DNA from: an uncultured Lachnospiraceae bacterium | GTDB taxonomy: Bacteria > Bacillota > Clostridia > Lachnospirales > Lachnospiraceae | DNA length: 64,000 nt | Assembly: GCA_900317585.1 (NCBI GenBank) | Contig: ONHG01000007.1 | Location: 50,417-114,416, forward strand | Reading direction: 5' to 3' | Shown here: positions 9,531-18,514 of the stretch, one piece after another | Numbering within the stretch: the stretch's first letter is position 1 | How the letters are laid out: every line of letters starts with the position of its first letter | The notes under the pieces: generated by a model | Databases searched by the model: none | What the model was told of the DNA's origin: nothing | The model's input: only the letters and a program-made list of their open reading frames with translations | Position numbers and translations under genes: made by a program

Positions 9531-9962
9531 TCAAATGCCTATGCCAAGCTCTGCCATATGATCTGCTATCTCATCCATATCGTCAAAATCAGAGTTCTCA
9601 AGGTATCTGTCTTTGCTCCAGATTTCTACTCTGCTGTATACTCCGACAGATACTACTTCCTTATCTATACCTGCGTATTCTCTAAGGTTCGCCGGTAAGA
9701 GGATTCTGCCCTGCTTGTCCACCTCACAGGTGGCTGCTCCTGCAAAAAAGAATCTCATAAATTTTCTTGCTTCTCTTGATGTGAGTGGTTTGTCGCGAAG
9801 ATTTTCCTCAATGCGATGCCATTCTTCGTTGGAATAGACGAACAGACAGCCATCTAAGCCCTTGGTAACTACAAACTCATTACCAAGCTGTTCACGGAAC
9901 TTCGCCGGGACAATCATACGGCCCTTGGCGTCTATTGAATGATTATATTCGCCCATGAACAT
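9531..9962 (-). CDS. mraZ: Transcriptional regulator MraZ
   Basis: AbrB-fold DNA-binding protein that represses its own division and cell-wall operon. Two copies of the family motif are visible, [22 protein letters not shown] near the N-terminus and [18 protein letters not shown] near residue 90. The ATG at 9962 (MFMGEYNH) is chosen because AAAGGAGG lies about nine bases upstream and the length then becomes 143 aa, the family norm; upstream in-frame ATGs run through the binding site. Its own promoter and four AAGGTGG-like operator boxes with 10-bp phasing (consensus AAGTGG) lie directly upstream. Confidence 0.96.
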   Translation of the reverse strand: MFMGEYNHSIDAKGRMIVPAKFREQLGNEFVVTKGLDGCLFVYSNEEWHRIEENLRDKPLTSREARKFMRFFFAGAATCEVDKQGRILLPANLREYAGIDKEVVSVGVYSRVEIWSKDRYLENSDFDDMDEIADHMAELGIGI

Positions 9963-10000
9963 GGCATCCATCCTCCTTTTCCTCATTTTGAAGCTTTCCA

Positions 10001-10047
10001 CCACTTCACTCCACTTATATGGTATTTCACTCCACTTTTCACCACTT
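10001..10047 (-). promoter_or_regulatory. MraZ operator: four phased AAGTGG boxes
   Basis: On the minus strand AAGTGG occurs at 10042-10047, 10032-10037, 10011-10016 and 10001-10006. Spacings are 10, 21 and 10 bp, so all boxes fall near one face of the helix. MraZ is known to bind short direct repeats of TGGG or GTGG type with about 10-bp phasing upstream of its own gene. The array lies just downstream of the predicted start of transcription, as expected for autorepression. Confidence 0.75.
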
Positions 10048-10054
10048 GGTTACA

Positions 10055-10083
10055 ATATTACACCTTACAGCCCACAAAATCAA
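10055..10083 (-). promoter_or_regulatory. Promoter of the mraZ (dcw) operon
   Basis: Minus-strand TTGATT (10078-10083), 17-bp spacer, TAATAT (10055-10060). The predicted start of transcription falls a few bases before the first MraZ box, so a bound repressor would block initiation or escape. Confidence 0.7.
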
Positions 10084-10111
10084 GGCTTTAAGACAAATTC
10101 CCATAAAAAAG

Positions 10112-10137
10112 CATTAAAAAAAGACGCTCCGTCTTTT
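10112..10137 (-). terminator. Intrinsic terminator of lgt
   Basis: An 8-bp stem (10119-10126 with 10130-10137) with a 3-nt loop, followed on the minus strand by a run of seven T. It separates lgt from the mraZ promoter. Confidence 0.8.
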
Positions 10138-10176
10138 CATGGACTTTGCGCCTTTTTTATAAAATACATATGAAAT

Positions 10177-11076
10177 TTACTCTTTAGTGGTGGATTGTGG
10201 TGGAGTGTCCACCATTTTGCCCATTTTCATCTGCTTATATCTGACAATACCTATCCATATGGCTGATACTGCCACCAAAGTGGCGGCGAGTGCCATAGAC
10301 ACCGGATAATTGATATGAGGGATAAGAAGCTGGTCTGTACGCAGGTTTTCTATCCAGAATCTTCCTATACCATAGCCTAATAAATATAGAAGAAACACCT
10401 CTCCGTCAAACCGTCTGTGCTTAAAATAAAGCATCAACAAAATAAACAGGCATAGATTCCAAAAGGATTCATACAAAAATGTAGGATGCACCGAGATATA
10501 CTCCACTCCGTCTATCACCGTTGTATGTGACATAAGCTTTTCAGTCAGATCCGATGTCCTGACAGCTGATACCGGAAGCTGCATGGCAAAGAGTCCGTCA
10601 TAATAATCGCCAAATGCCTCCCTGTTGCAGAAGTTTCCCCATCGGCCAATCGCCTGTCCCAGTATCAGTCCAAGCCCCGCCGTATCACACAACAGTGGAA
10701 ACGACAGCTTTCTGACCTTTGCAAAAACGAATGTGGTGATAATTGCTGCTATCACTCCTCCGTAAATTGCCAGTCCTCCCTGCCTGATATTGAATATGCT
10801 AAGCAGGTCATCCTTGTACAAATCCCACCTGAATACCACATAGTATATTCTTGCGCCTATCACCGAGCATATGATTGCCACAAGTGCCAGGTCAAAGTAT
10901 GTATCAGGATTTTGTCCTGATTTTTTTGCCACATAGCAGGCCACGCCCAGCCCCGCAAGCATACCACATGCTATTATTATGCCGTACATCGCAATATCAA
11001 AGCTTCCTATTGATATACTCTTTATCACATGCTGCAGATATATATGAAGATGTGGGAAGTTTATATTATAATCCAT
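10177..11076 (-). CDS. lgt: Prolipoprotein diacylglyceryl transferase
   Basis: Membrane enzyme that transfers diacylglycerol from phosphatidylglycerol to the lipobox cysteine of prolipoproteins. The sequence has about seven membrane segments and the Lgt signature GLILGQAIGRWGNFCNREAFG with its essential arginine and asparagine, plus HPTFLYESFWNL and a C-terminal GIGRFWIENLR. I start it at the ATG at 11076 (MDYNINFPHL) behind AGGAAAGGAAA, not at 11112, giving 299 aa. It stands alone upstream of the dcw promoter and ends in its own terminator. The window also holds a lipoprotein substrate candidate (62932-63510). Confidence 0.95.
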   Translation of the reverse strand: MDYNINFPHLHIYLQHVIKSISIGSFDIAMYGIIIACGMLAGLGVACYVAKKSGQNPDTYFDLALVAIICSVIGARIYYVVFRWDLYKDDLLSIFNIRQGGLAIYGGVIAAIITTFVFAKVRKLSFPLLCDTAGLGLILGQAIGRWGNFCNREAFGDYYDGLFAMQLPVSAVRTSDLTEKLMSHTTVIDGVEYISVHPTFLYESFWNLCLFILLMLYFKHRRFDGEVFLLYLLGYGIGRFWIENLRTDQLLIPHINYPVSMALAATLVAVSAIWIGIVRYKQMKMGKMVDTPPQSTTKE

Positions 11077-11150
11077 ATTTTTCCTTTCCTGACTGTAATT
11101 GCTGTCTGTCACACCATAATATATACGGCAGCAATCACAAATTTCGAAAA

Positions 11151-11213
11151 TATATGTACCCGGAGCACCATAAACCTGATACTCCGGGCAACTGTCATTA
11201 TGCGCTTCTTAGT
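11151..11213 (-). terminator. Possible weak terminator after the DUF1540 gene
   Basis: A 7-bp GC-rich inverted repeat (CCCGGAG with CTCCGGG) spans about 11159-11188 on the plus strand, downstream of the DUF1540 stop codon. The loop is long (about 16 nt) and the T-rich tail is poor, so this is a weak call. Confidence 0.35.
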
Positions 11214-11531
11214 CTACGCCTGACACTCAAAGCTTGCACACTCTGTACTGCACTTATTAGGTGTACAGTTTTTCTTGATGCCAATCTGATTGGCCATGCA
11301 GCTATTGTGGTCATTGTACTTACACTTTGCTGCATCACAGTGCACATCTGTCTCCTTGTGAATAGCTAGCTCTGCAGATGCCTCACAGTCACAGGCCTTA
11401 TTTGAAAAGCTGCCACACTGTGTATCGCAGGCTTTCTTTGCCTTAGTTCCTTTCACATCGATTTCTCTGAGCTTACAGCAGTTATCTGCATTATACGCAC
11501 ATTTTTCAACATTACAATCAAGTCTTGTCAT
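11214..11531 (-). CDS. Cysteine-rich DUF1540 protein, two repeats
   Basis: A small 105-aa protein with 18 cysteines and no membrane segment. Two DUF1540-type units are visible, C-x4-C-x-Y-N-x4-C-C near the N-terminus (CNVEKCAYNADNCC) and C-x4-C-x-Y-N-x4-C further on (CDAAKCKYNDHNSC), each followed by a short I-x-V/I-K/G segment and further cysteines. The cysteine spacing suggests metal binding, but the function of the family is not established. It is followed 100 bp later by lgt and preceded by thrS on the same strand. It has no other recognisable domain. Confidence 0.8.
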   Translation of the reverse strand: MTRLDCNVEKCAYNADNCCKLREIDVKGTKAKKACDTQCGSFSNKACDCEASAELAIHKETDVHCDAAKCKYNDHNSCMANQIGIKKNCTPNKCSTECASFECQA

Positions 11532-11600
11532 ACTTTTGCCTCCTTTGCTTATGCATAGGCTAGTATGTCCTGATTGATTTTTTTTATACTTTTTAATTGA

Positions 11601-13574
11601 TTATCTGTGTTTTTCCTCTTCCGGAAGCTCCACTCTGATTTCCTTTGTACGGATTTCCTTGCAAATCTGGTCGATGAAATCTGAAAGTGGCTTAACACCC
11701 TCATTTCCTTCAAAACGGCTTCTTACCGATACTGTGCCGTCTGCCTCCTCGTCTGCTCCAACAACAAGCATATATGGAAGCTTATCCATACGAGCCTCTC
11801 TGATCTTGTATCCGATCTTCTCAGCTCTGTTGTCAACTGTCACATCAACATCATTGCGCTTAAGCTCATCTGCTACCTTTTTAGCATAATCAGCATACTT
11901 CTCTGAGATAGGAAGCACTCTAACCTGCTCAGGGCAGAGCCATGTAGGGAACTTGCCTGCGTAGTGCTCGATAAGCCATGCAAGTGTACGCTCATAGCAG
12001 CCGAGTGATGTACGGTGGATGATGTATGGACGGATTTTATCGCCGTTTTGATCAATATAGTACAGATCAAAATTCTCAGCAATAGCACAGTCGAGCTGTA
12101 TTGTTACCATGGTATCCTCTTTACCGTATACGTTCTTGGCCTGAATATCAATCTTTGGTCCGTAGAATGCAGCCTCGCCGTCGGCCTCAACAAAAGGAAC
12201 ATTTTCCTCAACAAGGATGTTACGAAGAACCTCCTGTGTTGAGTTCCAGTACTCATCATCTCCTAAATACTTTTCTGTGTTCTTTGGATCCCATTTTGAA
12301 AGACGGTATGTCACATCATTCTCGAGTCCCAGCACCTTAAGGACATATCTGTTAAGACTGAAGCATGCCTTAAGTTCCTCCTCACACTGGTCAGGACGGA
12401 TAACATTGTGACCCTCTGAGATAGTAAACTGTCTGACACGTGTCAATCCATGCATCTCTCCCGAATCCTCGTTTCTAAACAATGTGGATGTCTCACCCAT
12501 TCTGTAAGGCAGATCTCTGTATGAGTGCTGCTTTGCCTTGTATACATAATACTGGAACGGACATGTCATCGGACGAAGTGCCATAACCTCTTCCTCGCCA
12601 TCCTTCTCAGGATCTCCGAGAACAAACATGCCGTCAAGATAATGATCCCAGTGTCCTGAAATCTTGTACAGGTCTGATTTTGCCATGAGTGGTGTCTTTG
12701 TACGCACATAGCCCCACTCCTTATCCTCGAGATCCTCAATCCATCTCTGCAGCTTCATAATCATCTTTGTGCCCTTTGGCATCATAAGCGGGAGTCCCTG
12801 TCCGATTACATCTACTGTTGTGAAAAGCTCCATCTCACGGCCAAGCTTATTGTGATCACGCTTCTTAGCCTCCTCCATTCTCTCAAGATGTGCCTTTAAA
12901 TCCTCTTTTTTATTGTAGGCTGTTCCGTAGATACGATGGAGTCTTGCCTTGTTTGAATCACCTCTCCAGTATGCCATTGATGATGATGTGAGCTTGAAAG
13001 CCTTTACTCCCTTTGTGCTCATAAGATGTGGTCCTGCACATAAATCTACAAATCCACCCTGGTCATAGAATGAAATCTCCTCACCCTCAGGAAGCTCCTC
13101 GATAAGCTCTACCTTGTATGGCTCATCCTTTTCCTTCATGAATTTGATTGCTTCCTCTCTAGGGAGTGTAAATCTTGTTATCTCATGCCCCTGTTTGATG
13201 ATTTTCTTCATCTCTGCCTCAAGTGCATCGAGATCCTCTCTTGAGAATGGCTGTGAATCGAAATCATAGTAGAAACCGTCATCAATTGCCGGTCCGATTG
13301 TGATTTTTGCATCCGGAAACAGATTCTTTACTGCCTGTGCCAGCACGTGTGATGCTGTATGTCTGATGACACGAAGTCCTTCCTCATCACTTGCTGTGAT
13401 TATATTGAGTGTGCAGTCCTTGTCAAGAACTGTTCTTAAGTCAACAATTTCTCCGTCAACCTCTCCTGCGCAGGCTGCTCTTGCAAGTCCCTCGCTTATA
13501 TCTTTTGCGATTTCATATACGCTTTTTGCTTCGCTGTACTCTTTTGATGAGCCATCCTTCAATGTTATCTTCAT
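11601..13574 (-). CDS. thrS: Threonyl-tRNA synthetase
   Basis: Class II synthetase that charges tRNA-Thr in the cytoplasm. Domain order is a TGS domain (1-60), the N2 editing domain (RHTASHVLAQAVKNL near residue 72 and GGFVDLCAGPHL near 180), the catalytic core (MRPMTCPFQYYVYK, RMGETSTLFRNEDSGEMHGL, GCYERTLAWLIEHYAG) and the anticodon-binding C-terminus (LPISEKYADYAKKV onward). At 657 aa it is full length. The ATG at 13574 is preceded by GGAGAG. A T-box leader with an ACC specifier stands immediately upstream, so expression should rise when tRNA-Thr is uncharged. Confidence 0.98.
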   Translation of the reverse strand: MKITLKDGSSKEYSEAKSVYEIAKDISEGLARAACAGEVDGEIVDLRTVLDKDCTLNIITASDEEGLRVIRHTASHVLAQAVKNLFPDAKITIGPAIDDGFYYDFDSQPFSREDLDALEAEMKKIIKQGHEITRFTLPREEAIKFMKEKDEPYKVELIEELPEGEEISFYDQGGFVDLCAGPHLMSTKGVKAFKLTSSSMAYWRGDSNKARLHRIYGTAYNKKEDLKAHLERMEEAKKRDHNKLGREMELFTTVDVIGQGLPLMMPKGTKMIMKLQRWIEDLEDKEWGYVRTKTPLMAKSDLYKISGHWDHYLDGMFVLGDPEKDGEEEVMALRPMTCPFQYYVYKAKQHSYRDLPYRMGETSTLFRNEDSGEMHGLTRVRQFTISEGHNVIRPDQCEEELKACFSLNRYVLKVLGLENDVTYRLSKWDPKNTEKYLGDDEYWNSTQEVLRNILVEENVPFVEADGEAAFYGPKIDIQAKNVYGKEDTMVTIQLDCAIAENFDLYYIDQNGDKIRPYIIHRTSLGCYERTLAWLIEHYAGKFPTWLCPEQVRVLPISEKYADYAKKVADELKRNDVDVTVDNRAEKIGYKIREARMDKLPYMLVVGADEEADGTVSVRSRFEGNEGVKPLSDFIDQICKEIRTKEIRVELPEEEKHR

Positions 13575-13599
13575 GGTTATCTCTCCTTTATTTTAATAT

Positions 13600-13875
13600 A
13601 AAAATCCCCGACACCGCATTGCTGCGACATCGGGGACGATAAGCTTTGTTACCGTGGTTCCACCCACATTCTTTCCGCCTGAAAACATACTGCTTGTCTG
13701 TATCCGACAGAAACTCATTTGACTATAACGGTATCACCGGGCTTTATTGGAGCCACTCCAAGCTGGTGTTCGGTATATCATCCACCGGGGAGCTTTCACC
13801 ACTCTTTGGACTTTGATTCTCGTCTTCCAAGGCTTCCCTCTCTGCTGCTTTTAATATACTTACTGTGCTCTTCAA
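13600..13875 (-). promoter_or_regulatory. T-box riboswitch leader of thrS (threonine, ACC specifier)
   Basis: The untranslated leader reads, in order on the minus strand, a Stem I with GAGAGGGA, a specifier loop GAACACCA in which ACC (13765-13767, threonine) follows GAAC, the conserved T-box GGGTGGAACCACGG (13652-13665), and an intrinsic terminator whose stem TCCCCGA/TCGGGGA spans 13605-13636 and ends in TTTTTA. The T-box sequence is complementary to the 5' side of the terminator region, giving the usual antiterminator. Uncharged tRNA-Thr pairing to the specifier and through its NCCA end is expected to permit read-through into thrS. The start of transcription was not placed with confidence. 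Confidence 0.93.
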
Positions 13876-14004
13876 CGTATTGTTATTATGCTGTTGCACA
13901 TATGTATGTAATATACGCAAACATGTGCCATACATATCTTTAGAACAATTAATGTTCCTTTCAAAAAATGATAATATACTTATTTTTCTAATCTGTAAAG
14001 TACT

Positions 14005-14511
14005 TTATGCATTTTTTCCGCAACATTTTTTATATTTCTTGCCCGAACCGCATGGACATGGGTCATTTCGGCCGATTTTCTTGCCTACTACCACTGTTCC
14101 TGACTTCTTCTGCTCGAGGTAAAGCGCATGCTTTGTCTCTGCGTCAAAGATTTCATCCCATGCCGGGAGATTGTAAAGCCAGTCTGCCTTTGCATCTACC
14201 ATGTTCTTATAGAGCTTTTCTTTATCGAATGCAAGGCTTACCTTTGTGTCCTCATCCATCTCCTCGATTGGGTTTGGTGTGACAAGGCTGTCATTGATTC
14301 CGTCTAAGAAGCCTGTCATCTCCATGATTGATAACTCATATTTCTCAGCAAGCTCTTTGACTGTTCCCTCTACTGCCTCATCCGGATTTGCAAGGAGCTT
14401 CTCATATACGCCCTTCTCCAAGAGGAAATAATGCTGCCAAAAACGCTGTAACTCTCCCTGATCTGCTTTGTCATTATAGGCAATCTTGTGCCACTCTTCT
14501 AATAAAGCCAT
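14005..14511 (-). CDS. SEC-C motif protein
   Basis: Soluble protein of about 168 aa. The last 22 residues form a SEC-C zinc-binding motif ([20 protein letters not shown]), also found at the end of SecA, where CxCx8CC ligates zinc and can bind SecB. The preceding part is acidic and helical with no recognised domain ([18 protein letters not shown] near the start). The ATG at 14511 is used because AAAGGTGG lies eight bases upstream. The gene is divergent from the plus-strand pair at 14669. The function is unknown; SEC-C marks zinc binding, not a reaction. Confidence 0.8.
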   Translation of the reverse strand: MALLEEWHKIAYNDKADQGELQRFWQHYFLLEKGVYEKLLANPDEAVEGTVKELAEKYELSIMEMTGFLDGINDSLVTPNPIEEMDEDTKVSLAFDKEKLYKNMVDAKADWLYNLPAWDEIFDAETKHALYLEQKKSGTVVVGKKIGRNDPCPCGSGKKYKKCCGKNA

Positions 14512-14599
14512 TTTTACTACCACCTTTATCTTTTATAAACTGATACGAGGCCAAACAGCCTCAACTTCACATATGGATATATTATACCAAAATAACAGC

Positions 14600-14628
14600 T
14601 TGACGTCAATTTTGTTTTTTTATATTAT
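14600..14628 (+). promoter_or_regulatory. Promoter of the 14669-15537 plus-strand operon
   Basis: TTGACG (14600-14605), 17-bp spacer, TATTAT (14623-14628), 40 bp before the first start codon of the plus-strand pair. Confidence 0.65.
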
Positions 14629-14638
14629 AATTATTAAA

Positions 14639-14663
14639 TAACTATTCAAAAACCACGGAGAAC
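14639..14663 (+). repeat. Fragment of the GTAACTATTCA repeat family that carries an RBS
   Basis: TAACTATTCAAAAACCACGG followed by AGAAC closely matches the terminal inverted repeat plus adjoining bases of the MITE-like element at 54232-54427 (TAACTATTCAGAACCACTGA then GAAC). The only visible ribosome binding site of the following gene, GGAG, lies inside this fragment. Confidence 0.5.
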
Positions 14664-14668
14664 AATTC

Positions 14669-14899
14669 ATGAAAAAGACAAAACGTATTCTGGCACTGAT
14701 TGGTGCCATCCTTTTATTATTTTTATATGTTGTGGCATTTTTTGCCACTGTGCTCGATCACACGAGCGACATGCGCTACTGGAAGGCTGCCGTTGCCGCA
14801 ACTATCATTATCCCGGTGCTTATCTGGGCGTATTCATTTGTATACAGACTTTTAAAGGGTTCTGATAAAGAATCTGATGATGTAACCAAAATACCATGA
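14669..14899 (+). CDS. Small two-helix membrane protein, unknown function
   Basis: A 76-aa protein with two clear membrane segments (about 8-29 and 41-62) separated by a short loop HTSDMRYWK, a basic start MKKTKR and a charged tail KGSDKESDDVTK. I do not recognise the family. It has its own promoter, and its stop codon overlaps the start of the next gene (ATGA), which suggests translational coupling and a shared role. GGAG stands seven to eight bases before the ATG. Confidence 0.7.
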   Translation: MKKTKRILALIGAILLLFLYVVAFFATVLDHTSDMRYWKAAVAATIIIPVLIWAYSFVYRLLKGSDKESDDVTKIP

Positions 14900-15537
14900 A
14901 ATGCAAAATCACACCTGAATTATCATCTAAAGACTGGAAAGAATTCTGCAGCCGCTTTCATTTTGATAACGATAAGCTGCCTCTTATCCGGGCAATATAC
15001 ACAGCAATGCTTCCATTGGTGGATGCCTTCGCATATTATTCCATAAAACAGGATTTGCCTGAGGTATCCCTGGCACACTATGCATACGGTCTCGTGACAC
15101 TCGGAAACGGTGCAGACGAGCTGTCAGAGCTGTATTTAAACCATGAGCAGCTTGAGGAAGCATACATCGCAGACTGTTTAAGCCTCATGCTTTTGTCAAA
15201 CGCATATGAGCAGTTTGCAAAGGCTATCGAAGAAGAAAGTTCTCTTTATGCCATTGAGCTGTCATTTTTAGGCGATGAATATCCGCTTGAGCTGCTGCCT
15301 GAGATTTTTGAGCACGTAAGCCCTGATGGCATACATCTCACCGGTTCAAATATGCTCATGCCACTTAAGACAGCCGCCCTCATAATAAAGCTTGACTCAC
15401 AAAAGCAGAAAAATATCAAAGAGCTCTGTAATACCTGCGCGAACTGTAAAAATCTGTCGTGCCCATCAAGAAAGGCCCCTGGTCCTAATCTGCCACACAC
15501 CTATGGTGCCATGCAGATTTTTAATATCAGACATTAA
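14896..15537 (+). CDS. Hypothetical protein, possibly related to the MetH AdoMet-activation domain
   Basis: A soluble 213-aa protein. A central segment (YAYGLVTLGNGADEL then a helical stretch AYIADCLSLMLLSNAYEQFA) looks like the start of the reactivation domain of cobalamin-dependent methionine synthase, where a TLG motif is followed by an ILDA-type helix. Near the C-terminus a cluster CNTCANCKNLSCPSRK could bind a metal or cluster. The resemblance is remote and I would not assign a reaction. It overlaps the small membrane protein by four bases at the front. At its end it overlaps the convergent P-type ATPase by 11 bases. Confidence 0.6.
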   Translation: MKCKITPELSSKDWKEFCSRFHFDNDKLPLIRAIYTAMLPLVDAFAYYSIKQDLPEVSLAHYAYGLVTLGNGADELSELYLNHEQLEEAYIADCLSLMLLSNAYEQFAKAIEEESSLYAIELSFLGDEYPLELLPEIFEHVSPDGIHLTGSNMLMPLKTAALIIKLDSQKQKNIKELCNTCANCKNLSCPSRKAPGPNLPHTYGAMQIFNIRH

Positions 15538-17953
15538 AGCCCTTCTTTTTCTCATATGAGCCTCTCAGTTTCTCAACCAGAAGTGTCAGATTCCTAAACA
15601 GTGACTCAGCCGCAAAGCCAAACACTATCATGAGAAGAATACATATATTTGACAAATCTGTCAGTGCAAACAGTTTCTTTAAGAAGAAACCCGAAAATAC
15701 CAGACCTGCTATATTTCCGATAATAACAGCATATTTCATTCTATTGAGCGGCTCACTGATTTTAAAAAGTATCATGAAGCCCACTACCGAAAGTACAAGC
15801 GTCGCTATCGTTCCTATGCTTGCATCTGATATACAAAATACTTCTCCGCATACGACAAGCGCTCCGACAGCTATTACATCCGTAAGTCCACCCGGCAGTG
15901 CCTTTAGCATGACATTGGTGATAAAGCGCCCCTTTATCCTTTCCTTATTCTGTTCCAGTGCCAATAAGAATCCCGGTACTCCTATGGTAAACATACTGAT
16001 GAGCGATACCTGTGCCGGCTCAAGCGGATACGTAACCATAAGAATAACTGAAAACAGTGAAAGTAACAGTGAGAATATATTTTTCACAAGAAACAGGCTG
16101 GCTGAGCGCTGGATATTGTTTACCACCCTGCGTCCCTCATATACCACATCCGGCATATGTGCAAAGTCAGAGTCCAAAAGGACAACCTGGGCTGCCTGGG
16201 CTGCCGCCTCACTTCCCGATGCCATAGCCACACTGCAGTCGGCGTCCTTCATGGCAAGTATATCGTTGACTCCGTCTCCTGTCATCGCAACTGTATGACC
16301 TTTAGCCTGCAAAGCCTTTACAAGCTGTTTTTTCTGCTTCGGTGTCACACGTCCGAATACAGTATATTTATTCACTGCATCGGCTATTTTATCCTCAGTA
16401 TCGAGTGTTGCCGCATCAACAAAGCTTTCTGCACTTTCTATTCCTGCCTGTATGGCAATCCTTGAAACGGTACGCGGATTGTCACCTGAAATAACCTTTA
16501 TCGCAACACCCTGACTCTTGAAATACTCAAAGGTCTTTACCGCATTCTCTCTGATAGGATTGGCAAGTGCCACAAATCCAAGTGGAGTAACGCTGCCATT
16601 TATGCCATTCTCCACGTTTTCTCCATCATACCTTGCAAACAAAAGTACTCTGTCACCTTTGTCAGCGTATGGTATGATTTCTTCCTCAATGCTCGCAAAG
16701 TCTTCGTGCATAATAAACTCCGGTGCTCCGAGCAGATATGTTCCATCAGAAAAGGTAACGCTGCCATATTTGAGACTCGACGAAAATGCCTGCTGTGAAA
16801 CCGCTGTACGATGCAGTGCAGATGTATTATTTGTCAAAGCATCCGACGCATATGCCTTTAGTGCGAGCATAGTCGCATTGTTGTCAACCGAAGCATTTGC
16901 ATAATCTAAAATAAGACTTTTAAGCTCATCTAATGTCAAAGCTGTCTGTGTGCCATCTGCTCCACTGTTTTTACAGAGAAAAATTTCCTTAAGCTTCATA
17001 TCAGGCTCAGTAATTGTGCCCGTTTTATCCACACAAAGCACATCCACACGCGCAAGCGTCTCAATACTTTTCATATCATGAAGCAAAACCTTTTTCCTTG
17101 CAAGCTTCATAGTGCTTAAGGCAAGCGCCACTGTTGTCAGCAGATATAATCCCTCCGGTATCATTCCTATAATCGCTGCAACTGTCGATGTAACACTCTT
17201 TGTGATAGACTCACCATTCACAAAATGGCTCTGCCAGAATAATATAAACCCAATCGGAATTATAACTATGCCAACCCATTTGACAATCAAATTGATGGAG
17301 CGTATCATCTCTGACTGCTCCTTGCCGCCCATTGATTTTGCCTCAAGGCTCAACTTTGAGATATATGATTCATTACCGACCTTTTCAAGCCGCGCATAGC
17401 ACTCTCCCGATACAACAAAGCTTCCCGACATGAGAGTACTGCCCTCTGTCTTTTCTACCTCATCAGCTTCACCTGTGAGCAGTGATTCATTTACCTGTAT
17501 ATTTCCGGATATCACAACCGCATCCGCACAAATCTGCTTTCCTGCGGTAAGTAAAATCACATCGTCCTTTACAAGTTCATCCGTACTAATCTGCTTTACG
17601 CTGCCGTTTCTGATGACATCCGCATGCGGAGCATTCAGTAAACTCATTTTTTCAAGAGTCTTTTTTGCGCGGATTTCCTGAACGATTCCGATTACCGTAT
17701 TTCCAATAATTATAGGCAGAAATGTCAGATTTCTGAAAGAACCTACCATTATGAGAAGTATCGTTATGACAAGAAATATAAGGTTAAAATATGTGAAAAC
17801 GTTTGAAATCACAATTTCCTTTGTCGTCTTGTCTGTAGATATATCAGCCCTGTTGGTAAGTCCTTCCTCCACTCTCTGCCTTACCTCTTCATCGGTAAGG
17901 CCCGTGATATTTATACTGTTGCTGTCTTTGTTCATCTGATTCATGCTATTCAC
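15527..17953 (-). CDS. Cation-transporting P-type ATPase, CtpE-like
   Basis: An 808-aa E1-E2 ATPase of the inner membrane. Present are the actuator motif LTGEADEVEK (TGEA at 160-163, where TGES is usual), the membrane-helix motif GMIPEGLYLLTT (PEGL at 266-269), the phosphorylation site D309-K-T-G-T, the hinge VFGRVTPKQKK and AMTGDGVNDILAMKDADCSVAMASGS. The PEGL motif and short N-terminus without metal-binding domains resemble mycobacterial CtpE, reported to take up calcium; the ion here is unproven. The start is a GTG at 17953 behind GAGGG. It converges on and overlaps the 14896-15537 gene and has no obvious partner. Confidence 0.88.
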   Translation of the reverse strand: MNSMNQMNKDSNSINITGLTDEEVRQRVEEGLTNRADISTDKTTKEIVISNVFTYFNLIFLVITILLIMVGSFRNLTFLPIIIGNTVIGIVQEIRAKKTLEKMSLLNAPHADVIRNGSVKQISTDELVKDDVILLTAGKQICADAVVISGNIQVNESLLTGEADEVEKTEGSTLMSGSFVVSGECYARLEKVGNESYISKLSLEAKSMGGKEQSEMIRSINLIVKWVGIVIIPIGFILFWQSHFVNGESITKSVTSTVAAIIGMIPEGLYLLTTVALALSTMKLARKKVLLHDMKSIETLARVDVLCVDKTGTITEPDMKLKEIFLCKNSGADGTQTALTLDELKSLILDYANASVDNNATMLALKAYASDALTNNTSALHRTAVSQQAFSSSLKYGSVTFSDGTYLLGAPEFIMHEDFASIEEEIIPYADKGDRVLLFARYDGENVENGINGSVTPLGFVALANPIRENAVKTFEYFKSQGVAIKVISGDNPRTVSRIAIQAGIESAESFVDAATLDTEDKIADAVNKYTVFGRVTPKQKKQLVKALQAKGHTVAMTGDGVNDILAMKDADCSVAMASGSEAAAQAAQVVLLDSDFAHMPDVVYEGRRVVNNIQRSASLFLVKNIFSLLLSLFSVILMVTYPLEPAQVSLISMFTIGVPGFLLALEQNKERIKGRFITNVMLKALPGGLTDVIAVGALVVCGEVFCISDASIGTIATLVLSVVGFMILFKISEPLNRMKYAVIIGNIAGLVFSGFFLKKLFALTDLSNICILLMIVFGFAAESLFRNLTLLVEKLRGSYEKKKGFNV

Positions 17954-18106
17954 CGTTTTCCCTCATTATTCTACATCATAATAATGATACATTTTGACCC
18001 TTTATTCATTATAATGGTACAACATCAGCACGATTTCAATACCTATTTCATAAAAAAAAGATGAACTATTTCTTAAAGTTATCATTTTTAAACTATTAAT
18101 CCATTG

Positions 18107-18474
18107 CTACTCACTTTCAGTCTCTGTACTCTCACTGTCTTCCGTTGCAATCATATCATCTATAGAATCCGGAATTGTTCCAAGGATTGTGGTACTTGAA
18201 AGATATACATCATCATTTACCTTGATATAGTACTCACCAAGCATAGCGTTTTTCTCACCGATTGTGATGGTATATGCCTTGTCATCGGTGCTTAGCTTTA
18301 CGACATTCTGTGGTTCATCCAGCCCAAAATCAGATGTATCCGCATCTGAATCAAATTTCTTTAAAGCTGTAATGCTTGTGGCGTTTCCAAGCAGCGATGT
18401 GACCTTGCTTGTATTGATTTTAAGAGAGGTATCACTATCGCAAGTATCACAAAGGTGCGTTTCTGCTTATTCAT
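18107..18474 (-). pseudogene. Remnant of a DUF4340 protein, internal deletion with frameshift
   Basis: An ATG at 18474 opens MNKQKRTFVILAIVI, a typical membrane-anchor start for DUF4340 proteins. The rest of the family-like sequence (DTSLKINTSKVTSLLGN, then FGLDEPQNVVKLSTDDKAY, YYIKVNDDVYL and an acidic tail to the stop at 18107) is in a different frame. The two parts meet around 18434-18445, where codons for AIVI and DSD overlap in sequence, suggesting a deletion of most of the gene. DUF4340 genes usually follow gldA-gldF-gldG type transporter genes, which is exactly the upstream context. About 120 codons remain, against the several hundred I expect. Confidence 0.75.
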
Positions 18475-18514
18475 TCATTTTTTCTCCTATTTCTTATACA
18501 CTTTTACCTGTAAT

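Noticed and set aside
10186-10210. GTGGTGGATT repeated with 10-bp period at the end of lgt as further MraZ boxes
   Set aside because: It lies inside the lgt coding end on the opposite strand, upstream of a terminator, and is explained by Thr and Pro codons.
13876-14004. Promoter for thrS in the AT-rich gap upstream of the T-box
   Set aside because: Several TTGAAA- and TATATT-like hexamers occur but none at a convincing 16-18 bp spacing.
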